This document shows positions 27,527 through 36,974 of a stretch of 64,000 nt of DNA, in pieces (position 1 is the first letter of the stretch; every line of letters begins with the position of its first letter). The stretch is from the NCBI RefSeq assembly GCF_003286595.3, contig NZ_CP132985.1, positions 434,001 to 498,000 of the forward strand, read 5' to 3'. Source of the DNA: Aerococcus mictus (GTDB taxonomy: Bacteria; Bacillota; Bacilli; Lactobacillales; Aerococcaceae). A program made the translations under genes and the position numbers. A model generated the notes under the pieces. That model did no database searches and was not told the DNA's origin. It worked only from the letters and a program-made list of their open reading frames with translations.

Positions 27527-29284
27527 ATGTTCAATCTATTTTTATTTATCTTGTCGACCTACGGCTATGTCTCATGCTTAGAGAAGCGATTAGCAGTTTC
27601 GCCTTATCTGTCTTGGATCTTAGTGATTGCTGGTCAAAGTTTGACTATTTTTGTCCTGGCCCTGTTGAACTTACTGCAGCCAGCTATGTATCTTATTTAT
27701 TACTTAGGTTTTATCCTATTAGCTGTTTATCTATTTCAGCAAAGTCGCTCTAGCCAGGGAAGTTTCCTTGATCTTTTCCAAAGAAAATTTTCCTGGATTA
27801 GCCTTATTTTTTTATTAACCTTTTTGATTTGGGTGTTTTTTATGAAGGATATGCCCCTTATTTTTTGGGATAATTTTTCCCATTGGGGATTAATTGTTAA
27901 ATTCTTCTTCAATGAACAGCGCCTAGCCACTGATCTAGACAAGATTATCTACTATAGGTCTTATCCACCAGCAGTTTCCTTATACATCAATTATGTGGTT
28001 AATTTTCTGGGTTATAGCGAAGGTCATATGATTATTGGCAATTTCATGGTCAATTTAGCTGCGCTATACGCCTTTTTCACTCCCTTTAATATCAAGAAAA
28101 ATAAAATCATTGGTTTTCTGGTCCTATTTTTAATCGCAGTCTTTTATTTAATGGATGACCACGTTAAAATGTATAATTTGTTAGTGGATAACTTGCTGGC
28201 TTATCTGACTTTGGCTGGCTTCGCTGGTTTATATCACTATCGGGAGAATAGAAAAACTAGTTCGCTAATTGTTATTCTCCTTGCCGGCTTCTTAGGCCTG
28301 GTTAAGGGCAGCGGGATTTTCTTTGCTGTCTTAGTTATTGCTGTTTACTGCTATTATTTGACTAAGTACGACAAGGCTAAAGCGCCCTTTTCTCTAAAAA
28401 AATATTTACCTGTTTTACTGAGTCTACTTCCCTTTGCTATGTGGAAACTCTATGTAAGGTTAATGTATGATACCTCGCAATTTCGCCATAGTGTCCACTT
28501 TGATTGGAGCCAACTACATCTTAAGGCCAAAATTGTGGCTAAATTTATCCTTCAAAGTTTGGACCCCTGGACGCCGTCAACTTGGGGACTGGTTTTGATA
28601 GTAGTCTTAGTTTTAGTGATGCTTTTAGTGACCGCTAGAGAGAAGAATTTGCAGAAGCGGCTAATGATTTTTTCTGGAATTCTTTTTGCTGTGTTGTTTA
28701 TTTACTATTTGTCTACCATGGCCATGTACTTGACCGCTATGCCAATGGATGAAGCAGTCAAATTGGCTCAATTTGACCGTTATACCCTGACTGGGGTTTT
28801 TGTGGGACTAGGAAGTATTAGTCTAGTGGCGATTAAATATTTTGAGAGTCGAGTCGAGGACAAGAGCGATTATTCACTTTATGGCAAGAAGTTTATCTAT
28901 ACTGGACTTATTGGCATTTACTTGATCAGTCTGGCCTATGACTTAGTCGATGCCGCTATTGAAAAGCGAAGTTTCGTGACTGACTCTATTCCCTATGAAT
29001 ATCAAAAAATGGGCATTGATAACCATAATTTAAACAATAAAAAGATCTTAGTATTGGCCAGTGGTAAGTGGAATACCGATAATGCTGGCAATTTGTACCT
29101 CTACACCCCCAATACTCATCTCTATAAGGGCAATCCAGACGTGGTTAAAAAATATGAGCAAATCCTGGTTTTAGATAATAAGGAACAGACCCAGACTTGG
29201 GTCAAGGAATTAACTGGCCAACAATTAGCTCCGGGTTTCTACGATGTCAAGGATGTTGTCAATGAAAAACTTATTCAAAAATAG
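27527..29284 (+). CDS. Polytopic membrane protein, possible GT-C glycosyltransferase, paralogue 1
   Basis: 585 residues with about 12 transmembrane helices. The loop after the third or fourth helix contains FWDNFSHWGL and YYRSYPPAVS, both mirrored in the paralogue at 32167. An acidic loop followed by a YPP motif recalls GT-C lipid-linked-sugar transferases, but I cannot assign a family. A later cytosolic or extracellular motif MDEAVKLAQFDRYT is also shared. The C-terminal 100 residues are soluble. Likely transfers or handles sugars in the locus; unproven. Start ATG follows AGAGAGGGG. Confidence 0.7.
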   Translation: MFNLFLFILSTYGYVSCLEKRLAVSPYLSWILVIAGQSLTIFVLALLNLLQPAMYLIYYLGFILLAVYLFQQSRSSQGSFLDLFQRKFSWISLIFLLTFLIWVFFMKDMPLIFWDNFSHWGLIVKFFFNEQRLATDLDKIIYYRSYPPAVSLYINYVVNFLGYSEGHMIIGNFMVNLAALYAFFTPFNIKKNKIIGFLVLFLIAVFYLMDDHVKMYNLLVDNLLAYLTLAGFAGLYHYRENRKTSSLIVILLAGFLGLVKGSGIFFAVLVIAVYCYYLTKYDKAKAPFSLKKYLPVLLSLLPFAMWKLYVRLMYDTSQFRHSVHFDWSQLHLKAKIVAKFILQSLDPWTPSTWGLVLIVVLVLVMLLVTAREKNLQKRLMIFSGILFAVLFIYYLSTMAMYLTAMPMDEAVKLAQFDRYTLTGVFVGLGSISLVAIKYFESRVEDKSDYSLYGKKFIYTGLIGIYLISLAYDLVDAAIEKRSFVTDSIPYEYQKMGIDNHNLNNKKILVLASGKWNTDNAGNLYLYTPNTHLYKGNPDVVKKYEQILVLDNKEQTQTWVKELTGQQLAPGFYDVKDVVNEKLIQK

Positions 29285-29336
29285 GTCTAAAATATTATTA
29301 AGACCATGATGACGAGTGATTGCTGACTTATTGATA

Positions 29337-29345
29337 TGCTATAAT
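29337..29345 (+). promoter_or_regulatory. Extended -10 promoter for the nonulosonate genes
   Basis: TATGC-TATAAT with no good -35 lies 38 bases before the fused synthetase gene, suggesting independent transcription of that gene and its NeuB partner. Confidence 0.55.
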
Positions 29346-29383
29346 TAATCCTATAAAGATCGATTATATAAAGGAGTCAAGTG

Positions 29384-31018
29384 ATGAATATATTAGCTGT
29401 TATACCAGCACGTGGAGGCTCTAAAGGAATTCCACGCAAGAACGTGAGAATACTTAATGGGCATCCGTTAATCGCTTATGCCATTATGAATGCTCAAAAT
29501 AGCCAATATCAGATGGATGTCTGTGTCTCAACGGATGATGAAGAAATCGCCCGCGTCGCAGAAACTTACCAAGCTGAAGTGGTATGGCGAGGAGAAAATT
29601 TATCAAGTGATGCAGTCACCTTAGATCCAGTAATTTATGATGCTTATCAGAAGATGGAGGCTAAGAAGGGGGTCCATTATGACCTGATTATTACCCTGCA
29701 AGCGACCTCACCGCTCTTACAAATCAAAACCCTTGACCAAGCCATTGAAAAATTGATCAATGATCCGGCTATTGATACCTTGATCAGTGTGGTGAACCAC
29801 CCGCATTTATCTTGGACAGAGGATGATTCTGGCAAGATTATTCCTAATTACAAGGAGCGACTCAATCGCCAATATTTACCAGCTAACTATTCTGAAACTG
29901 GCGCTTTCCTTATTACCCGTGACCATGCCATAGAAGAAAATTCGCGGATAGGGGAAAATTTAGCTGTTTTTCAGGTGCCAGAAGCGGAGTCAACCGACAT
30001 CGACACAGCTCAGGACTGGTGGGTGGTTGAAAATGAAATGAATAAGAAAAATATTCTTATTCGTGTAGAAGGCTATGCCGAAATTGGTTTAGGACATGTC
30101 TACCGTGGCTTAGCCCTAGCTTACGGCTTGATCCATCATAAGGTCCACTTTGTGACTAGTCAGCAATCGAATCTGGCCCAGGAAAAATTAAAGGCCAGTC
30201 ATTTTCCTTACACGGTAATCAATTCTGAAGAGGAAATTCTTGATCTGATCGACGAATATGATGCTGATATTTTAATTAATGATATTTTAGATACGTCTAT
30301 TGATTATATGCAAATGCTCAAACAACGCGACCTGCGTATCATCAATTTTGAAGATATTGGCCCAGGAGCTGACCTCGCTGATGCGGTCATTAACGATCTA
30401 TACGCTCCTCAGAAGAAAGGAAGCCAATATTATTGGGGAAGCCCCTATTACATCATTCGGGATGAATTCTTAATTAATTCTCCTAGTGATTTTCATGAAG
30501 AAGTGAAGAATATTTTTGTCATTTTTGGTGGGGTGGATCCTAATAACCTGACCCAAAAAGTATTGGAGGCTATTCCCTTTGTCGAAAATGCCAAAGACAT
30601 TCAATTTACTATAGTGGTCGGACCTGGCTATCCTTATTTTGAACAAGTGAAGGCCCAGGCGGAAAGTATGCCATACACTATTGAAGTGATTCAAAATGTC
30701 AAAGTTATGTCTGATTATATGAATAAATCGGACATCGCAGTTTCTTCCCAAGGTCGGACCATGTTAGAGTTAGCGGCTATGGGAGTACCAACGATTCTCT
30801 TGGCTCAAAATGAGCGGGAATTGACCCATGAATTTGGATATTTATCCAATGGCTTTATGAACTTAGGTTTAGGTCAGGCCATCGATAGCCAATCCATTGG
30901 GCGGACTTTGAATTGGTTGATTGAAACACCACAAATTCGTCAACAAATGCACCAACAAATGTTAGCCAATGACTTACGTCATGGTTTAGATCGTGTATTA
31001 AAAATTATTTTAGAGTAA
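29384..31018 (+). CDS. Fused CMP-nonulosonate synthetase and PseG-like domain
   Basis: 544 residues in two parts. Residues 1 to about 220 are a NeuA/PseF/SpsF-type cytidylyltransferase: AVIPARGGSKGIPRKN nucleotide loop, QATSPLL, and the SETGAFLI segment. From about 222 (ILIRVEGYAEIGLGHVYRG) the protein is PseG/SpsG-like, a GT-B-fold UDP-sugar hydrolase with IFGGVDPNN and SSQGRTMLELAAMGVP. Bacillus carries these as separate SpsF and SpsG. The fusion joins the CMP-activation step with the step that releases UDP before NeuB-type condensation. ATG at 29384 is better spaced from AAAGGAG than the GTG one codon earlier. Confidence 0.88.
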   Translation: MNILAVIPARGGSKGIPRKNVRILNGHPLIAYAIMNAQNSQYQMDVCVSTDDEEIARVAETYQAEVVWRGENLSSDAVTLDPVIYDAYQKMEAKKGVHYDLIITLQATSPLLQIKTLDQAIEKLINDPAIDTLISVVNHPHLSWTEDDSGKIIPNYKERLNRQYLPANYSETGAFLITRDHAIEENSRIGENLAVFQVPEAESTDIDTAQDWWVVENEMNKKNILIRVEGYAEIGLGHVYRGLALAYGLIHHKVHFVTSQQSNLAQEKLKASHFPYTVINSEEEILDLIDEYDADILINDILDTSIDYMQMLKQRDLRIINFEDIGPGADLADAVINDLYAPQKKGSQYYWGSPYYIIRDEFLINSPSDFHEEVKNIFVIFGGVDPNNLTQKVLEAIPFVENAKDIQFTIVVGPGYPYFEQVKAQAESMPYTIEVIQNVKVMSDYMNKSDIAVSSQGRTMLELAAMGVPTILLAQNERELTHEFGYLSNGFMNLGLGQAIDSQSIGRTLNWLIETPQIRQQMHQQMLANDLRHGLDRVLKIILE

Positions 31019-31028
31019 GGAGATTAAA

Positions 31029-32093
31029 ATGGGGATTCATGAAGTATTAAAAGAACAGGGTTACTATGTAATCGGAGAAATCGGAGTCAATTACTATGAT
31101 ATTGCCAAAGAAAACGGCACGACTCCAATGGAAGCAGCTAAGTTAATGATTGATAAGGCAAAAGAGTCAGGGATGGATGCGGTCAAGTTTCAAACCTATA
31201 AGGCCGAAACCATTGCCTCAAAATTCTCACCTTCCTATTGGGATACCAGTGAAGAAGCGACAACCTCACAATATGAGCTTTTCAAAAAATTTGATTCTTT
31301 TGGCTATGATGAATATAAGGAGTTAGCTGACTACTGTAAACAAGTAGGGATTGAATTCTTCTCAACGGCTTTTGACTTTGAGTCAGCGGATTACCTATAT
31401 GACCTGATGGATATTTATAAAATTTCTTCATCAGATTTATCCAACCTGCCTTTTATTAAATACCAAGCAGAAAAAGGAAAAACTATCCTCTTATCAACCG
31501 GTGCCTCAAGCATGGATGAAATTCATCAAGCCGTTGAAACCATTGAATCCACTGGCAATAAGGATATTGTCATTATGCACTGTGTCTTAGAGTACCCAAC
31601 CCCCTTTGAAGACGCTAACCTAAACGTTATTTCCAGTCTGATTAAGGAATTTCCTGACTATGTGATCGGCTACTCTGACCATACCCGTCCTGATCCACAA
31701 ATGGATGTCGTCAAAACGGCTGTGGCCTTAGGGGCTAAAGTTATCGAGAAACACTATACTTTAGACAAAACCTTGCCAGGTAATGACCATTACCATGCCA
31801 TGGACCCTGAAGACATGAAAATCTTGAAAGAAGGCCTCGAATTCCAAATGAAGGTAAGAGGGCAAGCGGTTGCTGACTTAGAGGCTCAAGCAGCGGCTCG
31901 GAAAAACGCACGACGTTCTATCGTTCTTACCCAAGATGTCAAGGCAGGTACAGCCTTAACTGAAGACATGCTAACCTTTAAACGCCCTGGTACAGGAATT
32001 GCCCCTGGAAAGGTGAAGGAAATTATTGGAAGAAAGGTTAACCAAGATCTTGCTGAAGATACGACTTTAATGGAAGATATGTTAGAAAAATAG
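31029..32093 (+). CDS. N-acetylneuraminate synthase family protein (NeuB/PseI/SpsE type)
   Basis: 354 residues. TIM-barrel synthase with DAVKFQTYKAE, KISSSDLSNLP, LSTGASSMDEI, GYSDHTRP and KHYTLDKTLPGNDH, then a C-terminal SAF (antifreeze-like) domain from about residue 290 (RRSIVLTQDVKAG). The family condenses phosphoenolpyruvate with a hexosamine to make a nine-carbon nonulosonic acid. Paired with the PseG-like domain upstream, the product is more likely pseudaminic- or legionaminic-type than Neu5Ac, but specificity cannot be read here. Starts 10 bases after the fused gene with AAGGAG. Confidence 0.9.
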   Translation: MGIHEVLKEQGYYVIGEIGVNYYDIAKENGTTPMEAAKLMIDKAKESGMDAVKFQTYKAETIASKFSPSYWDTSEEATTSQYELFKKFDSFGYDEYKELADYCKQVGIEFFSTAFDFESADYLYDLMDIYKISSSDLSNLPFIKYQAEKGKTILLSTGASSMDEIHQAVETIESTGNKDIVIMHCVLEYPTPFEDANLNVISSLIKEFPDYVIGYSDHTRPDPQMDVVKTAVALGAKVIEKHYTLDKTLPGNDHYHAMDPEDMKILKEGLEFQMKVRGQAVADLEAQAAARKNARRSIVLTQDVKAGTALTEDMLTFKRPGTGIAPGKVKEIIGRKVNQDLAEDTTLMEDMLEK

Positions 32094-32110
32094 TATACAT
32101 GGTGATTGAT

Positions 32111-32149
32111 AACCTAGGGTTTATGCTAAGGCATGACTTTAGGTTTTTT
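32111..32149 (+). terminator. Terminator after the NeuB-type gene
   Basis: AACCTA pairs with TAGGTT, inner ATGC / GCAT, followed by T6. Confidence 0.75.
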
Positions 32150-32166
32150 GTTAATAGAGGAAAAGT

Positions 32167-33930
32167 ATGGTTCAATTCATTTTATTTACACTATCAACTT
32201 TTGGTTATGTTGCTGGCTCCATCCGATTTTTAAAGCTTAATAAATATTTTTCCTGGATTTTGGTCATGATCTCCCAAAGTCTTTTCTTATATTTAGCGGC
32301 CTTGGCGAACTTATTGCTGCCTGCTTTGTGGGTGACTTATTTATTAGGCTTTTTCTTGCTCATTTTGATAAGCATTGATTATTGGAAAAATTCTCGTGGA
32401 AAGGGAAATTTTATAAGGCTATTTTTTTCACAGGTCAGACAAGGGATTGCCTTTCCTGAAATTATTGTCTTAGCGACGATTTTAGGTTGGTTTCTTGTTA
32501 TGAAGGGAATGCCCCTGATTCATTTTGATAATTATTCGCATTGGGGCTTGGTGGTCAAATACTTGTTTACGGAGCTCCATTTACCGACAGATATTGACCA
32601 GCTGATTTATTATCGGTCCTATCCACCAGCTACTTCCCTTTATATTAGTTATTTTATTTATTTCTGTGGCTATAGCCAAGCCAAGATGATCATGGGTTTC
32701 TTTCTCTTTAATATGGCTTGTCTTTATTCTTTTTTTGGCATTCTGACCAAACCTGCCAATCGATTAAATGCGGCCTTAATTGCTTTATTGTGGGGAATGT
32801 TTTTTATCTTAGACAATTCAGTCAAGATGAATAATTTATTAGTCGACAATCTCTTGGCCTATTTAACCCTAGCGGCTGGTATTTATGCTTTTCGCTATCG
32901 AAAACACTTAGGCTATTTAATCACCGGGACGTTATTGTTTATAAGTATGATCAACCTGACTAAGGATAGCGGTTTATTCTTCAGCTTGCTTATTGTTTTA
33001 TATGTGACTTACTTAATCATTAGTAATCAAACTTTAGCCAGAAAGGACAAGCTCAAGGCCTTTGCTATTCTACTTCCTGGCGCCTTTTTATCGAAGCTAA
33101 CTTGGTCCTTCTATGTAAAATTGAATTATGACCTATCGGGCTTTAAGCATAGTAGCCATTTTAACCAAGAGAGCCTTGAATTAGTCAAGCACATTGGAAA
33201 AAGCTATTTAATCAAGCTATTAGATCCATTAATTCCTGCAACTGCTGGGATTATATTAGCCTTTACTCTCTTAGTGATTCTTAGCTTATCTTGTCTCTTG
33301 ACTAAAAAACACCTCCTTACCATGAAAAACCTGTGTTTAGCCATGGGGCTTACTTATATCATTTATTTCCTGGGAGTCTTTTTTATGTACGTGACCTCCA
33401 TGCCCAAAGATGAAGCCCTGCGCCTCGCTCAATTTGACCGTTATGCCATGACCATCGCCTATGTCTTACTCGGAACAGTTTTTTTAGTTGGGGTTTACTA
33501 TTTTGATAAGGTTTTTCAAAGGGGAGCGAGTGACTCGCATTTCATCAATATAGTGACTTTATTCATAATGGTGATTTACCTGGCGGGACTGGGCTCTGAT
33601 TGGTTAATTGCTGAACACGAGACCATTGCCTTTAAAGAACGCTCGATCCCATACCAGTATGAAAAACTTGGCTTAGAGCAGATGACCTTAAACGATTCAC
33701 GAATCCTTGTTTTTACCTCCGGAGGCTGGAAAACAGATTTTGCCGGTCGTTATTATTTATATACGCCAAACACCAAAATTTATAACGGGGACCCAGCCAT
33801 GCTGAAAGATTATGATAAAGTATTGGTTCTTGATGAACTCCCGCAAACCAAAAAGTGGGAGAAAGAACTAACTAATAAAGAATGGCCTGTTGGTTTGTAT
33901 ACAGTTGATCGTTTTCTTAATGGTAATTAA
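32167..33930 (+). CDS. Polytopic membrane protein, possible GT-C glycosyltransferase, paralogue 2
   Basis: 587 residues, about 12 membrane helices, collinear with the protein at 27527. Shared segments include SHWGLVVKYLF, LPTDIDQLIYYRSYPPATS, NNLLVDNLLAYLTLA, MPKDEALRLAQFDRYAMT and a closing soluble domain with YLYTPNTKIYNGDPAML. The two copies flank the nonulosonate genes. Conserved acidic and YPP motifs suggest a GT-C-like role; substrate unknown. Downstream gap of 117 bases carries an extended -10. Confidence 0.7.
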   Translation: MVQFILFTLSTFGYVAGSIRFLKLNKYFSWILVMISQSLFLYLAALANLLLPALWVTYLLGFFLLILISIDYWKNSRGKGNFIRLFFSQVRQGIAFPEIIVLATILGWFLVMKGMPLIHFDNYSHWGLVVKYLFTELHLPTDIDQLIYYRSYPPATSLYISYFIYFCGYSQAKMIMGFFLFNMACLYSFFGILTKPANRLNAALIALLWGMFFILDNSVKMNNLLVDNLLAYLTLAAGIYAFRYRKHLGYLITGTLLFISMINLTKDSGLFFSLLIVLYVTYLIISNQTLARKDKLKAFAILLPGAFLSKLTWSFYVKLNYDLSGFKHSSHFNQESLELVKHIGKSYLIKLLDPLIPATAGIILAFTLLVILSLSCLLTKKHLLTMKNLCLAMGLTYIIYFLGVFFMYVTSMPKDEALRLAQFDRYAMTIAYVLLGTVFLVGVYYFDKVFQRGASDSHFINIVTLFIMVIYLAGLGSDWLIAEHETIAFKERSIPYQYEKLGLEQMTLNDSRILVFTSGGWKTDFAGRYYLYTPNTKIYNGDPAMLKDYDKVLVLDELPQTKKWEKELTNKEWPVGLYTVDRFLNGN

Positions 33931-33994
33931 CTTTTAAAGTTATTGTAAGAATCAGTCAAATTCCTATAAAATCAGCTTTTCCCTTGATCAGATA

Positions 33995-34003
33995 TGATAT
34001 AAT
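33995..34003 (+). promoter_or_regulatory. Extended -10 promoter before the GT2 group
   Basis: TGA-TATAAT about 45 bases before the first GT2 gene; no convincing -35. Confidence 0.45.
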
Positions 34004-34047
34004 TCATCTGTTACTAAAGCGTCAGGAAATGGAGTAATAGAAAAATT

Positions 34048-35004
34048 ATGTTATTAAGTGTAATTATTCCAGCTTATAATGTCGAAAGTACCTTGCAACG
34101 TGCGGTCGATAGTGTCTTAAGACAAAGCATGAAGGATTTTGAAGTGATCATTGTGGATGATGGTTCTACTGATGGAACAGGTCCACTTTGTGACGCTATC
34201 CAGTTACAAGACCAACGGATAAGGGTTATTCACCAAGCCAACGGGGGCTTATCTGCAGCCCGAAATACAGGCATTGATCAAGCCCAAGGGGATTATTTGG
34301 CCTTTCTTGATTCTGATGATGAATATGTTAATGATATTTTTTCCTTATTTTATCGGGCCTATCAAGAATACCAAATGGACTTATTCATATTTAATTTTGA
34401 ACGGGTTTCTGGTGACCAAGTTACCCCTAAGAATGCCATCCGTCAGCAAATATTTAAGAGCCAGGAAGCGGTAAGGGTCCTCCACCAATATAATGGTTTA
34501 GATTTCTATGCTTGGAATAAGATCTGGCACCATTCCCTCTTTGATGAGATGAGATACCCTCTGGATACCCTCTATGAAGATATGTATGTGAGTTATCTGG
34601 GGGCAAAGCAGGCCAACTGTGTGATTACTACAGATAAGGTTGGCTTAAGATATTACGACAATCCTCTAGGGATCACTGCCCAAGCCTTTTCTCCGGGACA
34701 GTTTGATAATGTCACTGAAAGGGTAAAGATCCTTGATGATGTACTCATTCATTTCCCTGAATTAGCTCAGGGGGCAGCTCGACGTTTATTTGATAGTTTT
34801 ATAATCGTGGCTTACCAACTTTCCCAGTGCGAAGATAAGGAAATGAAGAAAAAATACCAGGGTCGCTTACTTGAGATCCTGAAGCAATACCAGCCCTATT
34901 TTAAGGATAATGAGGAAATTTCCTGGCAAAAACGACTGGCCTGGTCGCTCTATCAAGTATCACCAAGTCTGTATCGCCATTTATATCGGATGTATTTAAG
35001 TTAA
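34048..35004 (+). CDS. GT2 family glycosyltransferase, paralogue a
   Basis: 318 residues. GT-A fold N-terminus: SVIIPAYNVESTLQRAVDS, VDDGSTDGT, NGGLSAARNTGI and the DxD motif in LAFLDSDDEY (about residues 92-98). Uses a nucleotide sugar to extend a lipid-linked glycan at the cytosolic face. The C-terminal third (DNVTERVKILDDV, ARRLFDS) is shared with the gene at 35843, marking a recent duplication. Followed 15 bases later by another GT2. Confidence 0.88.
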   Translation: MLLSVIIPAYNVESTLQRAVDSVLRQSMKDFEVIIVDDGSTDGTGPLCDAIQLQDQRIRVIHQANGGLSAARNTGIDQAQGDYLAFLDSDDEYVNDIFSLFYRAYQEYQMDLFIFNFERVSGDQVTPKNAIRQQIFKSQEAVRVLHQYNGLDFYAWNKIWHHSLFDEMRYPLDTLYEDMYVSYLGAKQANCVITTDKVGLRYYDNPLGITAQAFSPGQFDNVTERVKILDDVLIHFPELAQGAARRLFDSFIIVAYQLSQCEDKEMKKKYQGRLLEILKQYQPYFKDNEEISWQKRLAWSLYQVSPSLYRHLYRMYLS

Positions 35005-35019
35005 GGGAGGAAGAAAGCA

Positions 35020-35835
35020 GTGAATTTTACAGTGCTGATGTCTTTATATCATAAGGAAAACCCGACTTATTTACGGCAATGCTTGGATAGCTTGGTCAAG
35101 CAAAGCCTGCCAGCTGAAGAAATATTAATTATTAAAGACGGCCCCTTAACTGAGGAACTTGACGCTATCCTCAACGACTTTCAAAAGCAATATCCCAAGC
35201 AAACCACCATTCAAGCTTATCCCGAAAACCGCGGCCTGGGTTTGGCCTTACAAGATGGCGTTCAATTGGCCCGTAATGAATGGATTGCCCGCATGGATAC
35301 TGATGATATTTGCCGGACGGATCGTTTCGAAAAACAAATCAATTATCTTAAAGAACATCCTGAGGTCGAGCTATTGGGAAGCGATGTCTTTGAATTTGAC
35401 CAGTCGCCAAAGGAACCGACTGCCAGAAAAGTCGTGCCCCACAGCTACCAAGATATCCTAGGATATGCTAAGCGGCGTAATCCCTTCAACCATATGACAG
35501 TGATCTATAAAAAATCAGCTGTCCTAAAAGCCGGCAATTATCAGCCGTTAAAAGGCTATGAAGATTATTATTTATGGGTAAGAATGTTAAAAAATGACGT
35601 TAAGGCTGCCAATTTAGCCGATACCCTAGTTTATGCGCGTGCAGACCAGAATATGTTTAAAAGACGGGGCGGCTGGGACTATTTTATCGATGGCAGTAAG
35701 GCCTACCAAAAAATCTACCAGGTTGGCCTGGCCAGTCCACTTGATTGGCTAATTCGCATGGGCGGGCAGGCGGTATTTAATCTAGTCCCTAATTCCCTAC
35801 GCCAAAACCTCTACAAGAAAATACTTAGAAAGTAG
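35020..35835 (+). CDS. GT2 family glycosyltransferase
   Basis: 271 residues. N-terminal MSLYHKENPTYLRQCLDSL, ENRGLGLALQDG and DxD motif in RMDTDDICR, typical of GT2 enzymes of the galactosyl/rhamnosyl capsule group, followed by ARKVVPHSY and the NPFNHMTVIYKK segment. GTG start at 35020 with GGGAGG nine bases upstream. Sits between the two paralogous GT2 genes and is only distantly related to them. Donor and acceptor unknown. Confidence 0.86.
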   Translation: MNFTVLMSLYHKENPTYLRQCLDSLVKQSLPAEEILIIKDGPLTEELDAILNDFQKQYPKQTTIQAYPENRGLGLALQDGVQLARNEWIARMDTDDICRTDRFEKQINYLKEHPEVELLGSDVFEFDQSPKEPTARKVVPHSYQDILGYAKRRNPFNHMTVIYKKSAVLKAGNYQPLKGYEDYYLWVRMLKNDVKAANLADTLVYARADQNMFKRRGGWDYFIDGSKAYQKIYQVGLASPLDWLIRMGGQAVFNLVPNSLRQNLYKKILRK

Positions 35836-35842
35836 GTTTCTG

Positions 35843-36802
35843 ATGTTAATCTCGGTCATTATTCCGGTTTATAAAGTCGAAAAAACACTAGAGAGAGCGG
35901 TAAACAGTGTCTTAGATCAAAGCTATCCGCATTTGGAAATTATTCTGGTGGATGATGGCTCTCCTGACAAGAGTGGGGATATTGCTGACCAGTTAGCTAA
36001 AAAAGACCCCCGTATCCAGGTGATCCACCAAGCTAATAAAGGCTTATCGGGAGCAAGAAATACCGGTATCGCAGTAGCTAGCGGAGACTATCTGGCATTT
36101 TTGGATAGTGATGACTGCTATGAACTTGACCTATTTGAACACTTTATGGCTAGTTATCAGGAAGAAGGTCCCGATTTATTTATTTTTAATGTCAAACGCA
36201 TTGGAGTAAAATCCCAAACGGTAAAAGATTCAAAAGAGATGCTTTTGACCTCTAGCCAAGCAGGGATCGAAGCCATGCTAGATTATTCCGGGATCGATTT
36301 TTATGCTTGGAATAAGGTATACGCCAGACAGCTTTTCCGTGATGTCCGTTTTCCTGAAGGTAAATTGTATGAAGATACAGCAGTATCCTATGCGACTATG
36401 AAAAGGGCGACCAGGATCATGATGACTTCTTATGTAGGGATTAATTATTATGAGAACGAGGAAAGTATTGTGGCTCAGTCATTTAATCCTAAGCAAATGG
36501 ACAATGTGACGGAAAGGGCGCGCATGTTAGATGATGTTCAGGTCAACTTTCCAGACCTTACTGCTAAGGCAGGAGCGCGCCTATTTGATGGCCTCCTATC
36601 TACAGCCTATAAAATGGCCCAAGTCAGTCCCTTCAAGCAAGCAGGAAGTTCTTATCGGGACCTATTAGAAATTGTCAATCACTACCGTCCTTATTTTGAA
36701 GGAAATGAGGAAATTGACTGGAAAAAGCGCTTAGCTTGGCAATTATTCCGCCTAAATCCCAAACTTTATGCTAGAATGTATCAGTGGTACTTAGGAAAGT
36801 AA
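35843..36802 (+). CDS. GT2 family glycosyltransferase, paralogue c
   Basis: 319 residues, collinear with the gene at 34048. Shared segments include SVIIPVYKVEKTLERAV, VDDGSPDKSG, NKGLSGARNTGI, LAFLDSDDCY and MDNVTERARMLDDV. Same presumed cytosolic glycan-assembly role. It begins seven bases after the previous stop, with AAAGTAGG-type ribosome site overlapping that stop. Last gene before the tRNA. Confidence 0.88.
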   Translation: MLISVIIPVYKVEKTLERAVNSVLDQSYPHLEIILVDDGSPDKSGDIADQLAKKDPRIQVIHQANKGLSGARNTGIAVASGDYLAFLDSDDCYELDLFEHFMASYQEEGPDLFIFNVKRIGVKSQTVKDSKEMLLTSSQAGIEAMLDYSGIDFYAWNKVYARQLFRDVRFPEGKLYEDTAVSYATMKRATRIMMTSYVGINYYENEESIVAQSFNPKQMDNVTERARMLDDVQVNFPDLTAKAGARLFDGLLSTAYKMAQVSPFKQAGSSYRDLLEIVNHYRPYFEGNEEIDWKKRLAWQLFRLNPKLYARMYQWYLGK

Positions 36803-36839
36803 TTTTCTAAGTAGCCACTCGATATGATTGATTCAATTT

Positions 36840-36912
36840 GCCCTCGTAGCTCAGTGGATAGAGCAATCGTTTCCTAAACGATGTGTCGGAAGTTCGATTC
36901 TTCTCGGGGGTG
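36840..36912 (+). tRNA. tRNA-Arg, anticodon CCU
   Basis: Cloverleaf of 73 bases: acceptor GCCCTCG with CGGGGGT (two G-T pairs), D arm GCTC / GAGC, anticodon stem ATCGT / ACGAT with loop TTCCTAA (anticodon CCT), T arm GGAAG-TTCGATT-CTTCT. The CCA end is not encoded. It decodes AGG and lies between two glycosyltransferase genes. Confidence 0.93.
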
Positions 36913-36974
36913 TTTTATTATAGGCAAAAAGGTCGTTGTTATCTGCTATAGGTAGTTAATAAGGAGATTAGAAC

